A stretch of DNA of 64,000 nucleotides, from NCBI RefSeq assembly GCF_036021035.1, contig NZ_CP107930.1, positions 3,534,001 through 3,598,000 on the forward strand, read 5' to 3'. Source of the stretch: Kineococcus sp. NBC_00420 (GTDB lineage: Bacteria; Actinomycetota; Actinomycetes; Actinomycetales; Kineococcaceae). Positions 1-8,541 of the stretch are shown in pieces. The notes beneath the pieces were generated by a model. The model did no database searches. It was not told the DNA's origin and saw only the letters and a program-made list of their open reading frames with translations. Position 1 is the stretch's first letter. Each line of letters opens with the position of its first letter. The translations under genes and the position numbers were made by a program.

Positions 1-111
1 GGGCAGCCGCGAGCCGGGCAGGTACTGGCCGGTGGCGATGGCGGTGACGAGCCGTTCCAGTACCGCGGCGACGCGCGAGCCGGGGTCCACCACGAGGTCC
101 GTCTGCGTCAT
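1..111 (-). CDS. GntR-family transcriptional regulator, N-terminal fragment
   Basis: Only the first 37 codons are inside the window; the gene runs off the left edge. The ATG at 111 (minus strand) follows a GGGAGG ribosome site and a TAACCT -10 element (135-140). The visible end, ATGQYLPGSRLP, is the start of the winged-helix domain of GntR repressors, which normally continues into SERELA. It is divergent from the peptidase/permease pair at 193, so it probably controls that pair (inference from position). The subfamily cannot be told because the effector domain is missing. Confidence 0.75.
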   Translation of the reverse strand, partial: MTQTDLVVDPGSRVAAVLERLVTAIATGQYLPGSRLP

Positions 112-150
112 CCCACCGTCCTCCCGTTTCGCACAGGTTAATTCCCCGCC

Positions 151-172
151 AATGGTCTTGTCGGAGACCTTT
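151..172. promoter_or_regulatory. Inverted repeat between gntR-like gene and pip, possible operator
   Basis: GGTCT (154-158) and AGACC (165-169) form a perfect inverted repeat with a 6-base spacer, and the flanking AA/TT pairs extend it. It lies in the short divergent intergenic region, 21 bases before the pip start, a typical place for a GntR operator. Binding is inference. Confidence 0.4.
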
Positions 173-192
173 GAAGTGAGGATGCTCACGCC

Positions 193-1131
193 ATGCCCGT
201 CACGACCCACGAACTCCCCGTCCTCGGACACCGCACCTGGGTGCAGGTCACCACCCCGTCGACCCCCCGCGCGGGAGCCCTCCCCCTGATCGTCCTGCAC
301 GGCGGACCCGGGATGGCCCACGACTACGTCGCCAACCTCGCCGCGCTGGCCGAGGAGACCGGGCGCACCGTCGTCCACTACGACCAGCTCGGCTGCGGCC
401 GCAGCACCCACCTGCCCGCAGCGCCGCCGGAGTTCTGGACCCCGCAGCTGTTCGTCGAGGAGTTCCACGCCGTGCTCGACGGCCTCGGCCTCGAACGGGT
501 CCACGTCCTCGGCCAGTCCTGGGGCGGGATGCTCGGCGCCGAGATCGCCGTCCGGCGGCCCGCCGGGCTGGTCTCGCTGGCGATCTGCAACTCCCCGGCC
601 TCGATGTCGCTCTGGGTCGAGGGCGCCGCCCGGCTGCGGGCCGAGCTCCCGCCGCAGGCCCGCGAGGCGCTGGACCGCCACGAGGCCGCCGGGACGACGA
701 CCGACCCCGAGTACCTCGCCGCGACCGACGAGTTCTACGCCCGCCACGTCTGCCGGATCACGCCCACCCACCCCGACTTCGCGGCCAGCGTCGCCCAGAT
801 GGAGGCGGAACCGACCGTCTACCACACCATGAACGGCCCCAACGAGTTCCACGTCATCGGAACCCTGCGCGACTGGTCCGTCATCGACCGCCTCCCCGAC
901 GTCGCCGTCCCGACCCTGGTGCTCGCCGGCGAGTTCGACGAGGCCACCCCGGAGACGTGGGCGCCGTTCGTGGACCGGATCCCCGACGTCAGCGCGCACG
1001 TCTTCCCCGGCGCCAGCCACTGCACCCACCTCGAACAGCCCGAGGAGTTCCGCGCGTTCGTCGCGGCGTTCCTCGCGCGGAACGACGACCTCGCCGACGA
1101 CCCCGCCGACACCTCAGGAGCTCCGCGATGA
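193..1131 (+). CDS. pip: Proline iminopeptidase / alpha-beta hydrolase (peptidase S33)
   Basis: A cytosolic serine peptidase that removes N-terminal proline or similar residues from small peptides. The 312-residue length fits family S33. The oxyanion motif HGGPG is at residues 36-40, the nucleophile elbow GQSWGG at 107-112 (Ser109), an acidic residue lies in GEFDEATPE, and the catalytic His is in GASHCTHLEQ near residue 275. GAAGTGAGG precedes the ATG. The stop overlaps the start of the permease gene as ATGA, so the two are coupled: a peptide trimming enzyme made together with an amino-acid carrier. Exact substrate (prolyl peptides or amino-acid amides) is not certain. Confidence 0.85.
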   Translation: MPVTTHELPVLGHRTWVQVTTPSTPRAGALPLIVLHGGPGMAHDYVANLAALAEETGRTVVHYDQLGCGRSTHLPAAPPEFWTPQLFVEEFHAVLDGLGLERVHVLGQSWGGMLGAEIAVRRPAGLVSLAICNSPASMSLWVEGAARLRAELPPQAREALDRHEAAGTTTDPEYLAATDEFYARHVCRITPTHPDFAASVAQMEAEPTVYHTMNGPNEFHVIGTLRDWSVIDRLPDVAVPTLVLAGEFDEATPETWAPFVDRIPDVSAHVFPGASHCTHLEQPEEFRAFVAAFLARNDDLADDPADTSGAPR

Positions 1132-2507
1132 GCGACCAGCAACGCACCCTCGAGTCGTTCGGGTACCAGCAGCAGCTCAAACGCTCCGTCTCCACCTTCG
1201 ACCTGCTGGTCTACGGGCTGGTGTTCATGGTCCCGATCGCGCCGTGGGCGATCTTCGGGACGGTCTACGACAGCGCGCACGGCATGGTCCCGCTCGTCTA
1301 CCTCATCGGCCTGGTGGCGATGGTCTTCACCGCTCTCGCCTACGGGCAGATGGCGAAGGCGTTCCCGCTGGCGGGTTCGGTGTTCTCCTACGTCGGCCGT
1401 GGGATCCACCCGTCGCTGGGGTTCTTCGCGGGCTGGTCGATCCTGCTCGACTACCTGCTCATCCCGACCCTGCTCTACGTCTTCGCCGCCGAGTCGATGG
1501 TCGGGATCTTCCCGGGGTCCCCGCGCTGGGTGTGGGCGCTGGTGTTCGTCGCGGTCAACACGGTCGTGAACCTGCTGGGGATCAGTTCGCTCAAGCTCGC
1601 CAACCGGGTGTTCCTGGCCATCGAGATCGTGTTCGTGGTGGCGTTCGTCGTCATCGCGGCGCGGGCGCTCAACGGCGGGACGATCCCGGGCGCGGAGTGG
1701 GGGGCGACCCCGTTCTGGGACTCCTCCCAGGTGAGCGGCCCGCTCATCGCCGGGGCGCTCTCGATCGCCGTCCTGAGCTTCCTGGGCTTCGACGGGATCT
1801 CCACGCTCGCCGAGGAGACGACCGGGCGGAAGAACCCCGCGGGCCGCGCGATGATCATCGCCCTGTTCGTCGTCGCGTTCCTCTTCGTCCTGCAGACCTG
1901 GCTGGCCAGCCTGCTCGCCGCGGGCCGGGAGTCCTTCGGCGACGCCGCCGCGGGCAACGCGTTCTTCGACCTCGTCCAGGCCGCGTCCGGCTCGCACTGG
2001 AAGACGGCGTTCCTCGTCGTCAACGTCATCGCCGTCGGCATCGCCAACGCGATGGCCGCGCAGGCCGCCACGTCGCGGTTGCTGTTCTCGATGAGCCGCG
2101 ACCGCCAGCTGCCGGCGTACCTGTCGCGGATCAGCGAGCGTCAGGTCCCGATGGCCGCGATCCTCACCGTCACGGGTCTCACCCTCGTGCTGGTGCTGTT
2201 CTTCGTCGGGCAGATCTCGCTGATCTCGTCGCTGGTGAACTTCGGCGCGCTGTTCGGGTTCTGCCTGCTGCACGTCTCGGTGATCGTCCACCACCTCGTG
2301 CGCGGGAGGTCGAAGAACTACCTGCTGCACCTCGTCGCCCCGGTGCTGGGTTTCCTCATCATCGGCTACGTGCTGGTGAACGCCGACGCGGCCGCGAAGA
2401 TCGGCGGCCTCGCCTGGCTCGTGCTCGGGGCCGTCGTCCTCGCCGTCAACCTGCGGACCGGACGCGGGGCTCCGAGCCTGCCCGCGGAGGAGGGGGCGCA
2501 CCCCTGA
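1128..2507 (+). CDS. APC-superfamily amino acid/polyamine permease
   Basis: A 459-residue integral membrane protein with about 12 hydrophobic segments, a usual length for APC carriers. The first helix carries the segment GLVFMVPIAPWAIFG, and the middle has GFDGISTLAEET, a sequence typical of the YveA/PuuP branch of the family. The ATG at 1128 overlaps the pip stop and follows CAGGAG, which rules out the longer upstream reading. Probably a proton-coupled amino-acid or amine importer; the substrate cannot be read from the sequence. The cluster with a proline iminopeptidase suggests amino-acid scavenging. Confidence 0.82.
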   Translation: MSDQQRTLESFGYQQQLKRSVSTFDLLVYGLVFMVPIAPWAIFGTVYDSAHGMVPLVYLIGLVAMVFTALAYGQMAKAFPLAGSVFSYVGRGIHPSLGFFAGWSILLDYLLIPTLLYVFAAESMVGIFPGSPRWVWALVFVAVNTVVNLLGISSLKLANRVFLAIEIVFVVAFVVIAARALNGGTIPGAEWGATPFWDSSQVSGPLIAGALSIAVLSFLGFDGISTLAEETTGRKNPAGRAMIIALFVVAFLFVLQTWLASLLAAGRESFGDAAAGNAFFDLVQAASGSHWKTAFLVVNVIAVGIANAMAAQAATSRLLFSMSRDRQLPAYLSRISERQVPMAAILTVTGLTLVLVLFFVGQISLISSLVNFGALFGFCLLHVSVIVHHLVRGRSKNYLLHLVAPVLGFLIIGYVLVNADAAAKIGGLAWLVLGAVVLAVNLRTGRGAPSLPAEEGAHP

Positions 2508-2522
2508 GCGGCGGGAGGGTGG

Positions 2523-4004
2523 TCAGCCGGCGTTGACGTGCCCCGCGAGCCGACCGTGCAGAGCGGCGGTCGCGGGGTTCATCCCGACGATCTCGGCGTG
2601 CTTGCCGTGGTCGGCGTACTTGCGGGTGACGGCGTCGAGCGCGGCGATCGAGGAGGCGTCCCACACGTGCGCGTCGCTGAAGTCGATCGTCACCTCGTGC
2701 GGGTCGGCGGCGTAGTCGAACTGCGTCACGAGGTCCCCGGAGGAGGCGAAGAACACCTGACCGTGGACGGTGTAGACGCCGGGGGCGCTCGCGCGGACCT
2801 CGACGAGGTGGGCGACGCGGCGGGCGAAGAGCACGCAGGCCAGCAGCGTCCCGCCGAGGACGCCGTAGGCGAGGTTGTGGGTCAGGAGCACGATGACGAC
2901 GGTCAGCACCATGACGGAGGTCTCGCTGCGCGGCATGGCCTTGAGCGTCGCCGGTTTCACGCTGTGCCAGTCGAAGGCGCCGTAGCAGACGAGGAACATC
3001 ACGGCGACGAGGACGGCCATCGGGATCTTCGCCACGACACCGCCGAACCCGACGACGAGCACCAGCAGGAACGCCCCGGCGAGGAAGGTCGAGAGCCGCG
3101 TCCGCGCCCCCGACACCTTCACGTTGATCATCGTCTGGCCGATGACGGCGCAGCCGCCCATGCCGCCGAAGAGGCCGGTGACGATCTGGGCGGTGCCCTG
3201 CCCGATGCACTCCCGCGTCTTCGACGAGCGGGTGTCGGTGAGCTCGTCGACGAGCTGGGCGGTCATGAGCGCCTCCATCAACCCCACCAGCGCGACCCCG
3301 ACGGAGAACGGGGCGATGGTGCGCAGGGTGTCGAGGGAGAACGGCACGTCGGGCAGCCCGAGCGTCGGCAGCGCGTGCGGCAGCGCGCCGTCGTCGCCGA
3401 CGGTGCGGACGTCGACGTGCAGCACGACGGTGAGGACGGTCAGGACGACGACGGCGATCAGCGGTGCGGGGACCGACTTCACGAACCGCGGCACCACGAC
3501 CAGCAGCCCGAGGCCGACGAGCAGGACGCCGTACCCGGCGACTCCGGCGTCACGCAGGTTCGGCAGCTGGGCGATGAAGATGGAGATGGCCAGCGCGTTG
3601 ACGAACCCCGTCGTGACGCTGCGCGGGACGAAGCGCATGAGCCGGGCGACCCCGAGCACGCCCAGGACGATCTGCAGCACCCCGGCCAGCAGGATCGCCG
3701 CGACGAGGTAGCCGACGCCGTGGCTGTGCGAGAGGGGCGCGACCACGAGGGCGACGGCGCCGGTGGCGGCCGAGATCATCGCCGGCCGCCCGCCCACGAA
3801 CGAGCTGGTGACGCCCATGACGAAGGACGAGATCAGCCCGATCCGCGGGTCGACGCCGGCGACGAGGGAGAACGAGATCGCCTCGGGCACCAGGGCCAGG
3901 GCCACGACAAGCCCCGCCAGGACCTCGGTGCGCAGCACCCGGACCGAGCGCAGCCACTCCGGACGGCGCAGGCCGGCACGGGGCGCAGCGAGGGCGAGGG
4001 GCAC
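2523..4004 (-). CDS. SulP-family anion transporter with C-terminal STAS domain
   Basis: A 493-residue membrane protein with 10-11 hydrophobic helices followed by a cytoplasmic STAS domain (about 395-490, including IDFSDAHVWDASSIAALD). The helix motif MGGCAVIGQTMINVKVSGARTR is typical of SulP carriers. SulP proteins move sulfate, bicarbonate or dicarboxylates by sodium or proton coupling; the substrate here is unknown. The GTG start is supported by a TAGAGT -10 box ending 6 bases before it, which predicts a leaderless mRNA. It ends 15 bases from the convergent permease gene with no clear terminator between them. Confidence 0.88.
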   Translation of the reverse strand: MPLALAAPRAGLRRPEWLRSVRVLRTEVLAGLVVALALVPEAISFSLVAGVDPRIGLISSFVMGVTSSFVGGRPAMISAATGAVALVVAPLSHSHGVGYLVAAILLAGVLQIVLGVLGVARLMRFVPRSVTTGFVNALAISIFIAQLPNLRDAGVAGYGVLLVGLGLLVVVPRFVKSVPAPLIAVVVLTVLTVVLHVDVRTVGDDGALPHALPTLGLPDVPFSLDTLRTIAPFSVGVALVGLMEALMTAQLVDELTDTRSSKTRECIGQGTAQIVTGLFGGMGGCAVIGQTMINVKVSGARTRLSTFLAGAFLLVLVVGFGGVVAKIPMAVLVAVMFLVCYGAFDWHSVKPATLKAMPRSETSVMVLTVVIVLLTHNLAYGVLGGTLLACVLFARRVAHLVEVRASAPGVYTVHGQVFFASSGDLVTQFDYAADPHEVTIDFSDAHVWDASSIAALDAVTRKYADHGKHAEIVGMNPATAALHGRLAGHVNAG

Positions 4005-4010
4005 CCGCGA

Positions 4011-4016
4011 ACTCTA
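4011..4016 (-). promoter_or_regulatory. -10 box (TAGAGT) of the SulP gene, leaderless
   Basis: TAGAGT on the minus strand ends 6 bases before the GTG at 4004, so transcription should begin at or next to the start codon. Confidence 0.5.
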
Positions 4017-4074
4017 ACCACGCGTCAGAGTGGTCCCGCAGCCTCCTCGGCCGCCGAGGCGCAGAACCACCCGA

Positions 4075-4245
4075 TCAGCGTGCCCCGCCGGCACCTCCAC
4101 GGCCCTTGCCGCGCAGCTGCGACACCGCGTCGGTGAGCTTGCGCCGCGTCGCGGGATCCTTCGCGGCGCGCTGCGCCTGCTGGCTCAACCGCTTGCCCTC
4201 GGGGGACTTGAGGAAGGCCCCCACCTTGCTGATCAGCCCGGCCAC
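4075..4245 (-). CDS. Small conserved actinobacterial protein of unknown function
   Basis: A 56-residue basic protein beginning VAGLISKVGAFLKSPEG. The GTG at 4245 is chosen because a perfect AGGAGG lies 5 bases before it. Similar short proteins with an FLKSPEGKRL-like N-terminus and a basic RGK/R-rich tail are common in actinobacteria as unannotated genes. The first half is predicted to be helical and amphipathic; no enzymatic motif is visible. It sits alone between two minus-strand genes. Confidence 0.6.
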   Translation of the reverse strand: MAGLISKVGAFLKSPEGKRLSQQAQRAAKDPATRRKLTDAVSQLRGKGRGGAGGAR

Positions 4246-4309
4246 GTCGTCCTCCTGGTGTTCGTCTGCGCTCTGACCGCCCAACGGTGGGGCCGGACGG
4301 GCGGTTCCG

Positions 4310-5023
4310 CTACCCGTGCTTGCGCAGGACGACGGCGACGTCGGTCACCGTGAACAGGAAGTGCCCGGCCCGGGCGGCGCTGCGCAGCCCCTCGATCCAG
4401 CCCGCCGCACGGGCGGTGAGGACCGGGTCGTCCCCGGCGGCGGCCAGGATCCCCGTCGCGACCTTCCAGGCCACCGAGTCCTCGTCGAAGCGGCGGTGCG
4501 GGTCGGCCCAGGAGTGCACCGACTCGACGGTGAACGGGCTCCGCGCCGCGTGCCGCAGCAGCTTGCGGCCCGCGAAACCGTCCCCGCGGGCTCCGCCGCC
4601 GGGGACGTGGCCGACGAAGCGGTCGAGGAGCTCACGGGTCAGGGCGTCGTCGTCGCTGGTGAACAGCGCGGTGTCCCAGTCGGAGTGGGCGAGGACGGCG
4701 GTGCCCCCGGGGCGCAGCACGCGGTGGACCTCGGCGAGGTGCGCCCCCACGTCGGCGAGGTGCTCGACGGCGTTCAGCGAGACGGCGGCGTCGACCTCGC
4801 CGTCGGCCAGCGGCAGGTCCTCGAGGCCGGTGATGTGGGCGCGCACCCGGGGGTCGAGGAGCAGGTCGTCGTCGAGGTTGGACCCGACGTCGACGGCGTG
4901 GACCAGGCGCGGGCCCCGGGTCAGCAGGGCGCGCGTCGTCCGCCCGCTGCCGCACGCGAGGTCGAGCACCACGGCCCCCTCGACGGCCCCGGCCAACGTC
5001 GTGACGTTCTCGAACCGACCCAC
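4310..5023 (-). CDS. SAM-dependent class I methyltransferase
   Basis: A 237-residue Rossmann-fold methyltransferase. Motif I is VLDLACGSGRTTR, followed by an acidic residue after strand 2 (VHAVDVGSN), and later motifs VDAAVSLNAVEHL and LRPGGTAVLAHSDWD, in the usual Methyltransf_11 order. The acceptor is unknown; the family includes small-molecule, quinone and sugar methylases. The GTG start at 5023 is supported by a TAGGCT -10 box 6 bases upstream. It is divergent from the first exopolysaccharide gene, but nothing shows that it belongs to that locus. Confidence 0.78.
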   Translation of the reverse strand: MGRFENVTTLAGAVEGAVVLDLACGSGRTTRALLTRGPRLVHAVDVGSNLDDDLLLDPRVRAHITGLEDLPLADGEVDAAVSLNAVEHLADVGAHLAEVHRVLRPGGTAVLAHSDWDTALFTSDDDALTRELLDRFVGHVPGGGARGDGFAGRKLLRHAARSPFTVESVHSWADPHRRFDEDSVAWKVATGILAAAGDDPVLTARAAGWIEGLRSAARAGHFLFTVTDVAVVLRKHG

Positions 5024-5325
5024 GCCCGAAGCCTACGATCAGGACCCGCGGAGGTCTCGGAGCCCCGGTGCGTCACGGTCGGTCAAACCCTGTTCGGCCC
5101 TGCGTCACGAGGCTGATCCGGACGGTCGAAGATTCCGTGCACGAGCACTCTCACGTTGCGTCAAAGTGTCCCGGTCTCACCTACAGTCGGGACCAGCACC
5201 CAGGGGTGCACGCATGGCCGGGGGGCGGTGCGGTCGATGGTGACGGGGGTCCTGGCGACGTCTGCCCGGCATCAGTGCCGGCGGCGCCCGCGGTCCCCGT
5301 CCGAGGGGGAAGGCGGAGCGACGCA
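5024..5325. promoter_or_regulatory. Divergent promoter region, methyltransferase / GH26 gene
   Basis: This 302-base gap holds the minus-strand leaderless -10 box TAGGCT (5030-5035) for the methyltransferase and a candidate plus-strand -10 TACAGT (5182-5187) for the GH26 gene. A sequence differing by one position from the Streptomyces BldD box (5150-5164) would overlap the -35 region of that promoter. Confidence 0.4.
5150..5164 (+). promoter_or_regulatory. BldD-box-like palindrome, one mismatch
   Basis: Reads CTCACGTTGCGTCAA, matching nTnACnCwGnGTnAn except for T instead of C at position 7. It ends 17 bases before the TACAGT -10 box of the GH26 gene. Confidence 0.35.
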
Positions 5326-6465
5326 GTGGTGGACACGACGCACACGGAGAGCCCCGCGACCGGCGGGTCTCCGGCGCCGCGCAAGCACGGGCGCCGCAAG
5401 GTCATCGGGGCGGGCATCGGAGTCCTCGTCGCCGCCGCCGGCGGCGGCGTGTACTGGGCGACCCGGGACGCGAGCGAGCCGATCACCTCGGCCCCGACGC
5501 CGGCCTGGACGCCCAAGGCGCACGTCGCCGCCTCCGACCTCGACACCAAGTGGGTCGGCGTCCAGACCCACGACGTCGCCGTCGCGACGGCGTTCGGCGA
5601 CTGGCTGGGCCGTCCGCTCGACGTCGTCGTCGTCTTCAACTCCGACGCGAACTGGGCCGCGATCTCCGGACCGTGGTTCGCGATGGTCCCCGGCGAGGGC
5701 CAGGACTGGGGCCAGTGGGTCCGCGACGACCCGGACAACCGCACCCTCGTGGTCTCCACCGGGCTCGTGCCCGCCGACCCGCCGGAGGACTGGCGCGCCC
5801 GCGGGGCCGCGGGGGAGTACGACGCGCACTGGACGACGTTCGCGCAGAACCTCGTCTCCAAGGGCCTCGGTTCCTCGATCGTGCGCCTCGGCTGGGAGCT
5901 GAACGGCGACTGGTACGCGACCCACTACATCGGTGAGTCGCAGGAGGAGCGCGAGCAGTGGAAGACGTACTTCCGCCGCATCGTGCAGACGATCAGCCTG
6001 GTCGAGGGTGCGGCCTTCGAGATCGACTTCAACATCGCCGAGGGTCAGCAGGACTCCGTGACCATCGACGAGATGTACCCCGGCGACGACTGGGTCGACA
6101 TCATCGGTGTCGACGTCTACGACTCCTACATCTCCCCGATCGACCCGAGCGCGCGCTGGGAGGAGAAGGACGCGAAGGTCAACAGCCTCTCGGCCGTCAT
6201 CGCCTTCGCCGCCGCGCACGACAAGCCGATCAGCCTGCCCGAGTGGGCGATGGTCGCCGCCGGGGACACCCAGGGCGGCGGGGACAGCCCGGCGTTCGTC
6301 GACCAGATCGCCGACGCCGTCGTGAGTGCCGAGGTCCGCTATCAGGCCTACTTCAACGTCCCCGACGGCGGCGTGGGCATGACCCTGGACGACGCACCCA
6401 ACGGCAAGGCCGCCTTCCTCAAGAGGTTCGGCGCATCGGGTGACGCCGGGCCGACGCAGTCGTGA
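5326..6465 (+). CDS. Membrane-anchored GH26-type glycoside hydrolase (beta-mannanase-like)
   Basis: A 379-residue protein with a short basic cytoplasmic N-terminus, one hydrophobic segment (about 26-44) that anchors it or acts as a signal, and an extracellular TIM-barrel domain. The likely acid/base Glu191 is in RLGWELNGDWY and the likely nucleophile Glu306 is in LPEWAM, placed as in GH26 beta-mannanases and related lichenases. The GTG at 5326 is chosen because AAGGCGGAG precedes it and the hydrophobic segment then sits near the N-terminus; in-frame codons reach further upstream but look non-coding. It is the first gene of the exopolysaccharide locus and overlaps the flippase start, so it probably cuts or modifies the exported polymer. 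Confidence 0.75.
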   Translation: MVDTTHTESPATGGSPAPRKHGRRKVIGAGIGVLVAAAGGGVYWATRDASEPITSAPTPAWTPKAHVAASDLDTKWVGVQTHDVAVATAFGDWLGRPLDVVVVFNSDANWAAISGPWFAMVPGEGQDWGQWVRDDPDNRTLVVSTGLVPADPPEDWRARGAAGEYDAHWTTFAQNLVSKGLGSSIVRLGWELNGDWYATHYIGESQEEREQWKTYFRRIVQTISLVEGAAFEIDFNIAEGQQDSVTIDEMYPGDDWVDIIGVDVYDSYISPIDPSARWEEKDAKVNSLSAVIAFAAAHDKPISLPEWAMVAAGDTQGGGDSPAFVDQIADAVVSAEVRYQAYFNVPDGGVGMTLDDAPNGKAAFLKRFGASGDAGPTQS

Positions 6466-7817
6466 CCGCGGGTAACCTCGGCGACGTGGTGGGGGCCCAG
6501 GAACAGTCGTCAGCGACCGGCGACGGTCCCCGGGCCGGTCGCTTCAGCCGGCTCCGCAGCTCCGGGATGACCCGCAGCCTGTGGAACATCCTCGACCAGG
6601 TCGTGGCGAGCGCGAACAACTTCCTCATCCAGTTCGTCATCACCCACGCCTTCACCAAGGACGTCTTCGGCGCCTTCGCGATCGCGTTCTCGGTGTTCTC
6701 GATCTCGACGGGATTCTTCCGGGCGCTGTCGACCTCGCCCGTGAGCATGCGCTTCGCCGACGCCGACGACCGCGAGTTCAAGCGCGCAGCCTCCTCGGCG
6801 ATCGCCCTGACCGGCGGCGGCGCGGCGGTCCTCGGGGCCGTGCTGGTGCTGATGGGTCTCTTCCTGCCCTTCACCGACGCCCTGTCGCACGTCTTCGTCG
6901 CCCTCGGCTTCGTCATGCCCGGGCTGATGCTGCAGGACGCCTGGCGCCAGGTCTTCTTCGCCCGGTTGCGTCCGGCCGCGGCCTGCCTGATCGACGTCAG
7001 CTGGGTGGTCCTGCAGCTGGCCGGGATCGGCGTCCTGTTCCTCGTCGTCGACACCAACCACATCTCGGCCTTCACCGCGGTCTGGGGTGGGGCGGCCTAC
7101 CTCGCGTCGGTGATCGGGATGGCGCTGCTGCACCTGCGGCCTCGGCTCTCGCTGGCGATCGCCTGGGTGCGTGAGCAGTACTCGGTGACGCGCTACCTCG
7201 TCCCCGAGTTCGTCATCATCCAGACCGGCGGTCAGCTCGCCCCGATCCTCGCGGCCGTCGTGACGACGGTCGCCGCGGCCGGGTCGCTGCGCGGGGCGAA
7301 CCTCGTGACCGTCCCGGCCACCATCGTCTCGACCGGGCTCATGAGCTTCGCCGTCCCGGAGCTCGTCCGCCGTCGCGAGCGGATGAACCCGCGCAGCTGG
7401 GAGTTCGCCGCCGTCGCGATCTCGGGTCTCGTGGTCGCCGTCAGCGTCGTGTGGGGCGCGATCATGCTGCTGCTGCCGACCTCGGTCGGGGAACTCATCC
7501 TCGACGACACCTGGGCGGGGGCCCGCTCCGTGCTGCTGCCGACCATCGTCGGTCAGGCCGGTTCCGCGGTCACCGTCGGCTGCGCCGCGGTCCTCTACGC
7601 CACCGAGGGTGCCAAGGTGACGATGCGCCTGCACCTGGTCTTCGCCCTCTTCCTGGTCGTCCTCTCCACGGCCGGCGCGTTCACCTTCGGCGCGCAGGGC
7701 ACCGCCTGGGGCATCGCCGCCGCGTTCTGGATCGTGGCCCCGTGGTGGTTCGTGTCCGTCCGCAAGCACGTGCGCAGCCCCGGGTTCGGGCTGCCGGTCA
7801 GCCCACCCGTCGCCTGA
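6462..7817 (+). CDS. wzx: Polysaccharide flippase (Wzx/MATE-like)
   Basis: A 451-residue membrane protein with about 12-14 hydrophobic helices. The first helix region, WNILDQVVASANNFLIQFVITH, has the family's usual pattern, followed by a YG-like FGAFAIAFSVF loop. It should flip lipid-linked repeat units across the membrane. GTG at 6462 overlaps the stop of the GH26 gene (GTGA); a second GTG at 6486 is an alternative. A strong hairpin pair follows the stop. Confidence 0.82.
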   Translation: MTAGNLGDVVGAQEQSSATGDGPRAGRFSRLRSSGMTRSLWNILDQVVASANNFLIQFVITHAFTKDVFGAFAIAFSVFSISTGFFRALSTSPVSMRFADADDREFKRAASSAIALTGGGAAVLGAVLVLMGLFLPFTDALSHVFVALGFVMPGLMLQDAWRQVFFARLRPAAACLIDVSWVVLQLAGIGVLFLVVDTNHISAFTAVWGGAAYLASVIGMALLHLRPRLSLAIAWVREQYSVTRYLVPEFVIIQTGGQLAPILAAVVTTVAAAGSLRGANLVTVPATIVSTGLMSFAVPELVRRRERMNPRSWEFAAVAISGLVVAVSVVWGAIMLLLPTSVGELILDDTWAGARSVLLPTIVGQAGSAVTVGCAAVLYATEGAKVTMRLHLVFALFLVVLSTAGAFTFGAQGTAWGIAAAFWIVAPWWFVSVRKHVRSPGFGLPVSPPVA

Positions 7818-7831
7818 CCCCGACGCACGCA

Positions 7832-7861
7832 GGCCCCGTCCCCGGTCCCGGGGGCGGGGCC
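7832..7861 (+). terminator. Hairpin after wzx
   Basis: Arms 7832-7843 and 7850-7861 pair over 12 bases with one G-T pair and a 6-base loop; it lies 15 bases after the flippase stop. Confidence 0.55.
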
Positions 7862-7900
7862 TCCGGCGTCCCCCCGTGCGTCGGCGCCGGGGGACAGCAC

Positions 7901-7934
7901 GAAGCCCCCTCCGGGTCGGACCGGAGGGGGCTTC
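7901..7934. terminator. Bidirectional terminator hairpin between convergent wzx and LbH genes
   Basis: A perfect 14-base inverted repeat (7901-7914 with 7921-7934) with a 6-base loop, between converging genes. Confidence 0.7.
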
Positions 7935-7956
7935 ACGAGACGTCGGAGGAGACCGG

Positions 7957-8541
7957 TCAGACGGTGGCGGGCCGGGGTCCGGCGAGCTCGTCGAGGCGCG
8001 GGTCCATCCCCGGGCGGCGGGGACGGGAGACCGCGGGCGCGCCCGTCGCGACGCTGTCGGCGGGGACGTCACGGGTCACGACGGCGTTGGCCCCGATGAC
8101 GGCGCGGTCGCCGACGCGGACGCCGCCGAGGACGCAGGCCCCCGCGCCGATGGTGACGTCGTCACCGACGACGGGCTGACCCGGCGTCGAACCGTCGCCG
8201 AGGGTGACGTTCTGGTAGATCCGCAGACCGCGCCCGATCCGCACGTCCGGGCCGATGACGATCCCGGTGGAGTGCATGAGGCAGAGCCCCGGGCCGATCT
8301 CGGCGAACGGGGAGATCTCCGCCCCGGCCGAGCGCAGGGTGCGCGCCTGCAGCAGGTGCGCCGCCGGCATGAACCGCGGTGCGACGGCCTGGGCGAGGCG
8401 CAGCTGCACGACCGCGCGGACCCGCGGCACCAGCGCGACGCGGGCCACCACGTCGGGCAACCAGGCCCCGGTCGAGCGACCCTGCGGTTCGACCATGTGC
8501 TCCAGGTCGCCGCGCAACCGGGCGAGGGGACGACGGCTCAA
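7957..8541 (-). CDS. Serine acetyltransferase-like LbH acyltransferase (polysaccharide O-acetylation)
   Basis: A 194-residue protein with a left-handed beta-helix made of hexapeptide repeats (about 75-170: IGPGLCLMHSTGIVIGPDV, then IYQNVTLGDG and VTIGAGACVLGG). The LMHSTGIVIG stretch carries the catalytic His of CysE-like enzymes. The long N-terminal helical region of true CysE is short here, so a WcaB-type sugar O-acetyltransferase is more likely than cysteine synthesis. I chose TTG at 8541: GGAGG lies 6 bases before it and TTGA overlaps the stop of the polymerase gene. Confidence 0.72.
   Translation of the reverse strand: MSRRPLARLRGDLEHMVEPQGRSTGAWLPDVVARVALVPRVRAVVQLRLAQAVAPRFMPAAHLLQARTLRSAGAEISPFAEIGPGLCLMHSTGIVIGPDVRIGRGLRIYQNVTLGDGSTPGQPVVGDDVTIGAGACVLGGVRVGDRAVIGANAVVTRDVPADSVATGAPAVSRPRRPGMDPRLDELAGPRPATV

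Noticed and set aside
819-2501. A 560-codon minus-strand frame opposite the permease gene.
   Set aside because: Hydrophilic low-complexity shadow of an obvious permease; no start signal.
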